DNA of 64,000 nt from an uncultured Pelagibacteraceae bacterium. GTDB taxonomy: Bacteria > Pseudomonadota > Alphaproteobacteria > Pelagibacterales > AG-422-B15. Positions 26,269-34,900 of the stretch are shown here, piece after piece (the first letter of the stretch is position 1; each line of letters begins with the position of its first letter). The notes beneath the pieces are model-generated. The model was not told the origin of the DNA and searched no databases. It saw only the letters and a list, made by a program, of their open reading frames with translations. Where the stretch lies: positions 39,547 through 103,546 of the forward strand of contig CACHAK010000004.1 of NCBI GenBank assembly GCA_902577765.1, read 5' to 3'. A program made the position numbers and the translations under genes.

Positions 26269-26712
26269 CTAATTACTGAAAATTATTGCCTCTACTCTAT
26301 CAGATGAATTACCTGTCATTATAGTTGAAGAATTATCAATATCCATAAATAATTCTTCGCAATAGATAGTGTTATTATTTTCAGTGACTTCCACATTTCC
26401 TCGCATATGAAGAGTATTCTTTTCTGGAAAATATGTAGCATTTTGGCCTTGAGCAATAACATTTTCTCTATTTATCTTCACATCTTTTAGTGCCAATATT
26501 TCACTTATTGTTCTTTCAGTATCATCAGTTTTAACTAATAGTTCTTTTGACCATAATTCAAATTGGTCTCCTATGACATGAACATTTCCTGTAAAAGTAG
26601 ATAATTGTTCATTCCTATTTACCTCAAGTTGGTCCGAATATATTTTCAATTCTTGCGCATTTACAAATGTGCTGATTACTACAATAAAAAAAATGGTAAT
26701 TAATTTAATCAT
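26269..26712 (-). CDS. lptA: LPS transport periplasmic protein LptA (OstA-like)
   Basis: 147 aa with a cleavable signal peptide (residues 1-19, ending FVNAQ) and an OstA/LptA beta-jellyroll domain. Typical strand motifs are IYSDQLEVNRNEQLSTFTGNV and LHMRGNVEVTENN. It bridges the inner- and outer-membrane Lpt complexes. Sequence conservation is low as usual; the call rests on domain pattern plus position between lptC and lptB. Confidence 0.85.
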   Translation of the reverse strand: MIKLITIFFIVVISTFVNAQELKIYSDQLEVNRNEQLSTFTGNVHVIGDQFELWSKELLVKTDDTERTISEILALKDVKINRENVIAQGQNATYFPEKNTLHMRGNVEVTENNNTIYCEELFMDIDNSSTIMTGNSSDRVEAIIFSN

Positions 26713-26716
26713 ATAA

Positions 26717-27226
26717 TTATTTTAATAATAAAGTTGTAATTACATTACCTTGATATGTAATACTATCAAAATTATCTGTTATCATAGAAATATCTGAGGT
26801 AATGATATTTTTATTCTTTTTATAAATTATATTCTTCTTTAATAAGATTATGTCATTATTTATATCAAAATTTGCAGTGTCTGCGTTTATACTGTCATTA
26901 TCATCAGAAACTATTTCAATATTTTTGTTTAAATTAATGATATTCGATACCTGATTAAAGTCTCCGTTATCGGCCTTTAAGTAAATCCATGTACCTTTTG
27001 AAGTTTTAAATTTTCCTTCTACAAAAAATAATTTCAAGTTTTCTCCAGATTTGAGACCCTTTTCAGCTTTTATTTCGTATTGTTTTTCATCAAGCCCCTT
27101 CTCAGAAAATCTAGGATTATCAATTTCAATGATTAAATCACTTTCATTGGCATATAGATTTGGATACCAAAATAATTTAAATACTAGAAAAATTACAAAT
27201 AGCTTACTGCCAATTTTAATTTGCAT
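26717..27226 (-). CDS. lptC: LPS export protein LptC
   Basis: 169 aa bitopic protein with one N-terminal membrane anchor (residues about 7-25). The periplasmic part shows LptC/OstA-like strand repeats (NPRFSEKGLDEKQYEIKAEK). It hands LPS from LptBFG to LptA. Weakly conserved family; identity is supported by the kdsD-lptC-lptA-lptB order. Its start overlaps the kdsD 3' end by 11 nt. Confidence 0.78.
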   Translation of the reverse strand: MQIKIGSKLFVIFLVFKLFWYPNLYANESDLIIEIDNPRFSEKGLDEKQYEIKAEKGLKSGENLKLFFVEGKFKTSKGTWIYLKADNGDFNQVSNIINLNKNIEIVSDDNDSINADTANFDINNDIILLKKNIIYKKNKNIITSDISMITDNFDSITYQGNVITTLLLK

Positions 27227-28181
27227 ATCTTAAGCAATCATGAATATGTATTATTCCTATTGGAATTTTTTTTGATTTTTTACTCACTACAAATAGACAT
27301 GTAATTTTATTTGAGTGCATAAGCTTCAAAGCATCTAACATGAGGTCATTTTCATAAACAAATTTAGGTTTTGTTGTCATTATATCTTTGGCTTTAAATT
27401 TCATAAAATCTTTGTTCATACATCTACGAATGTCGCCGTCTGTAATTATTCCAATTAATTCACCCTTATTATTTTTTACACCGACGTGCCCGAGAGATTT
27501 CTTTGTTATTTCTATTAAAACTATTTTTATATTTGCGCTACTTTGAACAATTGGCATTTTACTTTTTTTATGCATTATGTCTTTTACTTGAAGCATTTTA
27601 GTCCCTAATGAACCAGCTGGATGGTATTTTTTGTAGTCAGAGACTTTGAATTTTTTTAACTTCATAAGAGCAACACACAGCGCATCACCTAAAATTAGTG
27701 CCATACTAGTAGAGGTAGTGGGTGCCAGACCGATTGAACATGCTTCATTTGAGTCAGGGATCAAAAGACTAATATTACTCAGTTTAATTAACTCACTTTT
27801 TATATTCGATGATATACCAATCACCAAAACATTATTTAATTTAGCAAACTTTAGTATGTTTGTTAACTCATCGCTATTGCCAGAATTTGATATTATAATT
27901 ACAGCATCATTACTGGATAATATTCCAAGATCTCCATGACTCATGTCTGTAGGACTGCAGTACTGTGAGGGAGTACCAGTAGAGCTCATTGTACTTGAAA
28001 TTTTGCTAGCAATGTGACCTGATTTTCCTACTCCTGTTACTATCACTCTACCTTTAACTTTACTCAAGGCTCGGACAGCTTCATCAAAATTTTTATCAAT
28101 GGATTTAAAAAGCTTATTAATACCGATTAGCTCAGTTTTTATAACTTGTTTTCCGTCAGCGATGATTGTATTTTTATTCAT
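27216..28181 (-). CDS. kdsD: arabinose-5-phosphate isomerase
   Basis: 321 aa, converts ribulose 5-phosphate to arabinose 5-phosphate for KDO synthesis. A SIS domain (VIVTGVGKSGHIASK, STGTPSQYCSPTDMSHGDLG) covers about residues 45-180, and two CBS domains follow, with GIITDGDIRR typical of the first. The KDO role matches the adjacent Lpt genes. Confidence 0.92.
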   Translation of the reverse strand: MNKNTIIADGKQVIKTELIGINKLFKSIDKNFDEAVRALSKVKGRVIVTGVGKSGHIASKISSTMSSTGTPSQYCSPTDMSHGDLGILSSNDAVIIISNSGNSDELTNILKFAKLNNVLVIGISSNIKSELIKLSNISLLIPDSNEACSIGLAPTTSTSMALILGDALCVALMKLKKFKVSDYKKYHPAGSLGTKMLQVKDIMHKKSKMPIVQSSANIKIVLIEITKKSLGHVGVKNNKGELIGIITDGDIRRCMNKDFMKFKAKDIMTTKPKFVYENDLMLDALKLMHSNKITCLFVVSKKSKKIPIGIIHIHDCLRYAN

Positions 28182-28184
28182 ATT

Positions 28185-28796
28185 TTAATTTGAATGAGAA
28201 AAAATATCATTATTCCATCCTCTTAAGTCAAGCTCCACTCTTGTTGGTAAGAATTCAATGCACGATTTTACAAGCGCTTCTCTATTTTGTCTTTTTAAAA
28301 TTTCATCTAATCTCATTTTGATATCATGAAGATATATTACATCAGTCGCTGCATAATTTATTTGTTCAGAAGATAGTTTTGGATTTGACCAATCGCTCGA
28401 TTGTTGCTTTTTTGATATATCCACACTCAATAATTCTCTACATAAGTCTTTATATCCATGACCTTGTGAATATGTTCTAGCAATTTTTGAGCTTATCTTG
28501 GTGCAATAAACATTTTTTATCATAACATTCAGGTCATGTTTAATCGCTGCTAAGTCATGCCTAGCATAATGGAAGATGAATGTTTTATCACTACTTAGTA
28601 AATTTTTAAGATTAGGAGCATTAAAGTTTTGATCTAAAAATTGTATTAAATGACAATCACCTTCACCATCATACAGCTGTATCAAGCAAAGAGGGTCTCG
28701 ATTTGGCTGAAGTCCCATCATCTCGCAATCAGCCGCTATAATATCTGAAAATTTTATTCCATCACTTAAATCATTTTTATGTAAAATAGTTTGCAT
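28185..28796 (-). CDS. nrnC: short DEDDy 3'-5' exoribonuclease, NrnC/ribonuclease D type
   Basis: 203 aa, the size of alphaproteobacterial NrnC rather than full-length RNase D (no HRDC domains). The active site is DCEMMGL (DxE), FHYARHDLAAIKHD (Asp) and NYAATDVIYL (Tyr and Asp, DEDDy). NrnC degrades very short RNA and dinucleotides, including pGpG. It is the first gene of the leftward LPS operon; 53 nt separate it from the divergent NDUFA9-like gene. Confidence 0.85.
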   Translation of the reverse strand: MQTILHKNDLSDGIKFSDIIAADCEMMGLQPNRDPLCLIQLYDGEGDCHLIQFLDQNFNAPNLKNLLSSDKTFIFHYARHDLAAIKHDLNVMIKNVYCTKISSKIARTYSQGHGYKDLCRELLSVDISKKQQSSDWSNPKLSSEQINYAATDVIYLHDIKMRLDEILKRQNREALVKSCIEFLPTRVELDLRGWNNDIFSHSN

Positions 28797-28849
28797 TGTG
28801 TAAGAATTATTCTATTTGAGATCTGTACATAAAGGTATATTTAACAAAT

Positions 28850-29755
28850 ATGAAGAAAAAAACGATCACATTGATAGGTGGATCAGGGTTTTTAGCTAAA
28901 TATTGCATTTCGGAACTTCTTAAAGACGGCCACAACTTAAAAATAGTTTGCAGAAACCCTCATTTAGCTGGTCATTTAAGAATGATGGCGCCTATTGAGC
29001 AATTAGATTTAGTAAAGGGTAACGTGATGCTGAGTCATACTATTGAACCTGTTATTAGTAATTCTGATGTTGTTATAAATTTTGTGGGAGTTTTAAAAGA
29101 TGGTTCTGGTGGCCAATCATTTGAAAATTGCCATACACTAGGCCCCAAAAATATCGCTAGTTTATGTAAAAAGCACTCAATTAAAAAACTAATCCATTTT
29201 TCTTCAATTGGGGCTGATATCGAAAGTGACTCCAAATACCAATATACAAAAGGTTTAGGTGAAAAAAATATACTTAATAGTTTTCCTGAAGCGATTATAT
29301 TAAGGCCATCAATTGTTTTTGGGCCTGGAGATGGTTTTTTCTCAGTTCAATCAAAACTAATAAAAAATTTGCCTGTGATACCATTGTTTGCCAATAATAA
29401 ATATCAATGTGTTTATGTAAAAGATATAGCAAAAGCAACAAGTAAACTCATTTTGGACGACAACTATAATGGTAAAATTTTTGAATTTGGTGGACCAGAT
29501 ACAATGAGTTTAAAAGAAATTTATCAATTAATTCTCGATACATTAAGAATTAAAAGGATTATACTCCCTGTACCATTATCATTTGCAAATTTTGTTGCTT
29601 TAATGATGCTGCCTTTGCCATCTCCACTTATTACTTTTGATCAAGTTAAATTACTGCGAAAAGACAATGTCATTTCAAAGACTGATTATACTCTAGCAAA
29701 ATTAGGAATAGTACCAAGCTCACCTCGAGACATTATAAAAACGTATATATCATAG
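28850..29755 (+). CDS. NDUFA9-like complex I NAD(P)-binding protein
   Basis: 301 aa atypical short-chain dehydrogenase. The Rossmann motif is LIGGSGFLAKY (residues 7-17); HFSSIGAD replaces a normal Ser-Tyr-Lys catalytic site and RPSIVFGPGDGFF is diagnostic of the family. These proteins are accessory subunits or assembly factors of complex I in Alphaproteobacteria and mitochondria. The gene is monocistronic and converges on uppP with a 1-nt gap. Confidence 0.87.
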   Translation: MKKKTITLIGGSGFLAKYCISELLKDGHNLKIVCRNPHLAGHLRMMAPIEQLDLVKGNVMLSHTIEPVISNSDVVINFVGVLKDGSGGQSFENCHTLGPKNIASLCKKHSIKKLIHFSSIGADIESDSKYQYTKGLGEKNILNSFPEAIILRPSIVFGPGDGFFSVQSKLIKNLPVIPLFANNKYQCVYVKDIAKATSKLILDDNYNGKIFEFGGPDTMSLKEIYQLILDTLRIKRIILPVPLSFANFVALMMLPLPSPLITFDQVKLLRKDNVISKTDYTLAKLGIVPSSPRDIIKTYIS

Positions 29756-29756
29756 T

Positions 29757-30332
29757 TTAAGTGAAATAAATTAAGATTATTGATCCAATTATTATTCTAT
29801 AAATTACAAACGGTATCATTGAATTATTTTTAACCCAACTTAATAATATTCGTATTGATAAGTAGGCAGTAATAAAGGCAATAAGAAATCCAATTAATAA
29901 ATTTATATAATTTATTGCTACCGAGTTTTTTGCAATCTCAATTATTGGAATTGATGCTGAAATCATAATTACAGGAATTGATAAAAGCATAGCAAATCTT
30001 GCTGCATCAACTCTATTTAATCCGATTATTCTCGAACCAGTGTAAACTACGCCTGCTCTTGAAGCAATAATCAAACTCTGGTTTAACTTTGTTTTAAATA
30101 TGAGATTTGTCAAAAAGGGAGATAACATAAACTTAAAAAAATTAAGTGCTTCAATTCTAAAGTAAATTAATACTGCCATTAAAGTTCCTAAATGGAGGCT
30201 TATATCAAGTGAAAAAGTATCACCAATATGCATCATTTCTGCGGCAATTAGTAGGTGCGCTGAGCTCGAAATAGGTAGAAATTCAGTAATACCTTGAATA
30301 ACTGCTAATAAAATAATTGGGAAAATATGCAT
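29757..30332 (-). CDS. uppP: undecaprenyl-diphosphate phosphatase, internally shortened
   Basis: 191 aa integral membrane protein that would recycle C55-PP to C55-P for cell-wall and polysaccharide synthesis. The first motif QGITEFLPISSSAH (residues 13-26) is intact, and the C-terminal VDAARFAMLLSIPV and IPFVIYRI match. UppP is normally about 260-275 aa. Here roughly 70 residues (about two helices, leading up to the PGTSRSG motif) are absent, and that motif appears only as SRAG at residues 91-94. The arginine survives but the Pro-Gly-Thr before it does not. No in-frame stop or obvious frameshift is seen. Confidence 0.8.
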   Translation of the reverse strand: MHIFPIILLAVIQGITEFLPISSSAHLLIAAEMMHIGDTFSLDISLHLGTLMAVLIYFRIEALNFFKFMLSPFLTNLIFKTKLNQSLIIASRAGVVYTGSRIIGLNRVDAARFAMLLSIPVIMISASIPIIEIAKNSVAINYINLLIGFLIAFITAYLSIRILLSWVKNNSMIPFVIYRIIIGSIILIYFT

Positions 30333-30389
30333 AATAGATAAGAAAAAATAGAGTTTTACGCCAAATAGGCAAGCAAAAGTTCTATTTAT

Positions 30390-30404
30390 GTCATAATGTA
30401 TGAC
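30390..30404. promoter_or_regulatory. inverted repeat, distal putative operator of gltD
   Basis: GTCATA-ATG-TATGAC is a perfect 6-bp palindrome with a 3-nt spacer. It shares the ATGTCA/TATGAC sequence with the second repeat 75 nt downstream. It lies between uppP and gltD. Confidence 0.4.
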
Positions 30405-30461
30405 TATTAATATATTATTAGACTGATATAAAACAATTCAAATTATTAATGAGATTCTATA

Positions 30462-30482
30462 TATGTCAATAAATATGACATA
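30462..30482. promoter_or_regulatory. inverted repeat, proximal putative operator of gltD
   Basis: TATGTCA-ATAAATA-TGACATA, 7-bp perfect arms. It overlaps a -10-like CATAAT (30479-30484) that lies 8 nt before the gltD ATG, so a bound regulator would block RNA polymerase. A regulator with a TGTCA half-site is inferred; which one is unknown. Confidence 0.45.
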
Positions 30483-30492
30483 ATTTAAAGTT

Positions 30493-31932
30493 ATGCTAAA
30501 ATTTACTGATCTAAATCAAGAGTATCCTGATAAGAGATTATCAAAAGATAGAAAAAAAGACTTTCGAGAGATCTATGATAATTTCATTAAAAATAGCGCA
30601 AAAGAGCAGTCTAGCAGATGCTCTCAATGTGGCGTTCCATATTGCACAGTCCACTGTCCACTTCATAACCATATACCTGATTGGCTAAAGCTTGCAGCAG
30701 AGGACAGGTTGGAAGAGGCTTATGAAATCTCATCAAGTACAAATAATATGCCTGAGATATGTGGTAGGATCTGTCCACAAGATAGATTATGTGAAGGTAA
30801 TTGCGTAATCGAGCAATCAGGACATGGATCAGTAACAATTGGCTCAGTAGAGAAATATTTAACAGATAATGCATTTGAGAATGGATGGATAACCCCTCTC
30901 AAGGTTGAAAAGAGGATAGAAAAAGAAAATAGCATAGGTGTAATTGGTGCAGGACCAGCTGGACTAGCTGCGGCAGAAGAGCTTAGAAAAAAAGGTTATA
31001 AGGTTCATGTTTATGATCGTTACGACAGAGCCGGTGGTTTGTTAATTTATGGTATCCCAAATTTTAAATTAGAAAAAGATATCGTTCAAAGGAGAATGCA
31101 ATACTTAGGAGATTCTGGAATTAATATTCATCTTAATGTTGAAATTGGCAAAGATATAAAATTTGAAGATCTTCAAAAAAAACATGATGCAGTTTTAATA
31201 GCTACAGGTGTTTATAAAGCTAAAGAAATTAACCTGGGTGAAAGTACAAGTAACATAATTCCAGCATTAGAATACTTAACCGCATCTAATCGAAAAGGAC
31301 TTGGAGATGAAGTCAAGAAATTTGATGAAGGTGAGTTGGATGCAAAAGGTAAAGACATTGTGGTCATTGGTGGCGGTGATACGGCAATGGACTGTGTACG
31401 AACAGCTGTAAGACAAAAAGCTAAATCTGTGAAATGTTTATATCGTAGAGACAAAGAAAATATGCCCGGTTCTGCAAGAGAGGTAAATAATGCTGAAGAG
31501 GAAGGCGTCGAATTCATGTGGCAATCTCTCCCAATTAATATGAATGTTTTAAAAAATAGCTACCAAATTGAATGTGTCAAAATGAGATTGAGTGAGCCTG
31601 ATGCCGATGGAAGAAGAACACCTCAACAAATAGATGGATCTGATTTTAATTTGAGGGCTGATATGGTCATAGCTGCTCTAGGTTTTTCTCCTGAAAATTT
31701 ACCCACACTTTTTAATGTTAAAGACTTACCAGTGACAAAGTGGGGCACAGTAAGAGTTGGTTTCAATACTATGATGACTGATATTGATGGAGTCTTTGCT
31801 GCAGGAGATATTGTTCGAGGGGCTTCTCTAGTAGTTTGGGGAATAAGGGATGGTCGAGATGTGGCCAATTCAATACATAGTTATATTGAAGCTAAAAAAC
31901 TGGCAGAGGATAGTAAGGTTAAAGCATCGTGA
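30493..31932 (+). CDS. gltD: glutamate synthase small subunit
   Basis: 479 aa flavoprotein that passes electrons from NADPH to the large subunit. The N-terminus has two Cys clusters for 4Fe-4S binding (CSQCGVPYCTVHCPL near residue 40 and CGRICPQDRLCEGNC near 91). The FAD GxGxxG is VIGAGPAGLAAAEEL (near 150) and the NADPH site is VVIGGGDTAMDC. C-terminal GVFAAGDIVRG closes the FAD fold. It precedes gltB, overlapping by 4 nt. Confidence 0.95.
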   Translation: MLKFTDLNQEYPDKRLSKDRKKDFREIYDNFIKNSAKEQSSRCSQCGVPYCTVHCPLHNHIPDWLKLAAEDRLEEAYEISSSTNNMPEICGRICPQDRLCEGNCVIEQSGHGSVTIGSVEKYLTDNAFENGWITPLKVEKRIEKENSIGVIGAGPAGLAAAEELRKKGYKVHVYDRYDRAGGLLIYGIPNFKLEKDIVQRRMQYLGDSGINIHLNVEIGKDIKFEDLQKKHDAVLIATGVYKAKEINLGESTSNIIPALEYLTASNRKGLGDEVKKFDEGELDAKGKDIVVIGGGDTAMDCVRTAVRQKAKSVKCLYRRDKENMPGSAREVNNAEEEGVEFMWQSLPINMNVLKNSYQIECVKMRLSEPDADGRRTPQQIDGSDFNLRADMVIAALGFSPENLPTLFNVKDLPVTKWGTVRVGFNTMMTDIDGVFAAGDIVRGASLVVWGIRDGRDVANSIHSYIEAKKLAEDSKVKAS

Positions 31933-34900
31933 GTTCAGATTTAAATAGATACAGAAAAAATAAGCAAGTCTTGGAAGAAGGGCACCTTTATAGCCCTAAA
32001 CAAGAGCACGATGCATGTGGTGTTGGTTTCGTAGCATCAGTTGATGGCAAGCAAAGAAGAGAAGTTGTCGAAGGTGGTATTGATGCGCTAAAAGCTGTAT
32101 GGCACAGAGGTGCCGTTGATGCTGATGGTAAGACAGGGGATGGTGCCGGCATACTTACACAAATACCTATTAACTTCTTTGATGACGAAATTGCTAAGAC
32201 TGGTCACGAGAAAAGAGATGAACCTCTAGGAATCGGTATGATGTTTTTGCCAAGAAACGATTATGCAGCATTAGAAAAATGTCGAACAATAATCGAGTCA
32301 GAACTTCTTGATCATGGATATTACATATACGGTTGGAGACAAGTACCTATTAACAATAGTGTTATTGGTGAAAAAGCTAACTCAACTAGACCTGAGATTG
32401 AGCAGGTTATGTTTGTTAACAATATTGAAAGAGAAAGTAATTTTGATTATTCAAAAGAATTGTATCTTGTAAGACGTCGACTTGAAAAGAGAATAGCAAA
32501 ACAGCAAATAAATGGTTTTTATGTATGCTCACTAAGTTTTGAGTCAATTATTTACAAGGGATTGTTTTTAGCTGAACAACTATCCATATTCTATCCTGAT
32601 TTAGCTAATAATAATTTTATATCCTCTTATGCGGTGTTTCATCAAAGATATTCTACAAATACCTTTCCATCCTGGGGTTTGGCGCAACCATTTAGAATGT
32701 TGGCTCACAATGGGGAGATAAATACAATTTCTGGAAATACAAATTGGATGAGAAATCATCAAACAAGAATTACATCAGAAATTTTTGGTGATGATAGTGA
32801 ACAAGTTAAACCAATTATAGAAAAAAATGTTTCTGACTCTGCTGCCTTAGATGCTGCGTTTGAATTATATGTTAGAGCTGGAAGATCAGTCCCCCTTGTA
32901 AAAACTCTTTTAATTCCTGAGGCGTGGTCAAAAAGGAGTGAACTGATGCCAATTGAGCATAGAAATATGTATGAGTTTTCCAATGCTATTGTAGAACCAT
33001 GGGATGGACCCGCCGCTATAGCTGCAGTTGACGGAAATTGGATTATTGGTGGTATGGATCGAAATGGCTTGAGGCCAATGCGGTACTCTGTATCAAATGA
33101 TAAAATAATATACGTTGGTTCTGAAACAGGAATGGTCAGAGTTGATGAGTCAAAGATAGTTGAAAAAGGGAGACTGGGCCCTGGAGATATAATTGGAATA
33201 AATTTAAAGGAAGGTAAGATTTATCGTAACTCTGATTTAAAAGACTATCTTGCGAAAGAAGCTCCTTATGAAGAGTATGTCAAAAAAATAATTCGATTAG
33301 ATAAAAGAGTGACAGTTTCAAGAGAGTCGACAGTTATAGAAACTGAAAAATTAAGAAAGAGAATGATCGCGGCTGGCTTCACAATGGAAGAACTAGAACT
33401 TATTCTTCATCCAATGGTGAGTGATGCCAAGGAGTCTACTGGAAGCATGGGTGATGACACTCCTGTTGCTGTATTATCGGATAAGTATCGGCCATTATCT
33501 CATTTTTTTAGACAAAAGTTTAGTCAGGTAACAAACCCTCCAATTGATAGTCTAAGAGAGCAAAGCAGAATGAGTTTAAAAACTCGATTTGGAAATTTGC
33601 AAGATATTTTATCTCCTAATCCGTATGAAGAAAATGTTTTTGTAATTGATAGTCCATTTATAACAAATGGATTGTTCAAAAAGATTTCTGCTCGAGGACA
33701 AGAATCCACAACTGTGATTGATTGTACAGTTCATAAGAATAAATTTAATTTAAAAGAGGAAATAAAGCGTATTCAATTCGAGTCAGAGACTGCAGTTTTA
33801 AGCGGAAAGTCTCATATCGTGCTGTCGGATATTAGTGCGGACCACGACAAATTATCTTTACCAATGATATTGATCACCGCTGCAGTTCACACAGATTTGA
33901 CGCGTAAAGGTATAAGATCTTTTGTATCATTGCACGTAAGGTCTGCAGAGTGTCTGGATACTCATTACTTTGCTGTACTCATTGGTGTTGGTGCCACGAC
34001 AGTAAACCCATACTTAGCATTAGACTGTATTTATGAAAGACAACAAAAGGGACTTTTTGGAAATTTATCGTACGAGGAATGTGTTGAGCGATATAAAAAA
34101 GCAGTAGACCAGGGTTTACTTAAAGTTATGTCTAAGCTTGGAATTTCAGTTATTAGTGCTTACAGGGGCGGATTTAATTTTGAAGCTGTTGGCTTGAGCC
34201 GCTCAATGGTCAATGAATATTTTCTTGGTGTACAAAGTCGTATGTCAGGCATTGGTCTATCTGGAATTGAAAAAAAACTAACCGATCTTCATAATTATGC
34301 GTATTCAGATAGTATACAAACATTGCCTATCGGTGGCATTTATCGGTACAGAAACGGTGGCGAAACTCATGCTTATGAAGGCAAGTTGATACATCTTCTA
34401 CAAACAGCGGTTGCGGATGACTCTTATGAGATGTTTAAAAAATATTCAAACTCCATGAGCAATTTTGCTCCAATCAATATTAGAGATTTGCTCGAGTTTA
34501 AAGAAAGTGAAAGTTCAATTGAATTAAGCGAAGTCGAGTCAATAACGTCTATCAGAAAGCGCTTTGGTACAGGAAGTATGTCACATGGAGCACTTTCAAA
34601 AGAAGCCCATGAAACACTAGCAATAGCAATGAACCGCATTGGAGGCGCTTCTTGTTCAGGCGAAGGTGGTGAGTCAATAGAGAGATCAAAACCTCTCAAT
34701 AATGGAGACAGTGCCAACTCAAGAGTGAAACAAGTAGCTTCAGCAAGGTTTGGTGTAACAACTGAATATTTGAATAACTGTGAGGAAATTGAAATTAAGA
34801 TAGCTCAAGGAGCTAAGCCTGGTGAGGGTGGTCAGCTTCCCGGATTTAAAGTAACTGCTGAAATAGCCAAGCTTCGCCACTCAACAGAAGGTGTTACACT

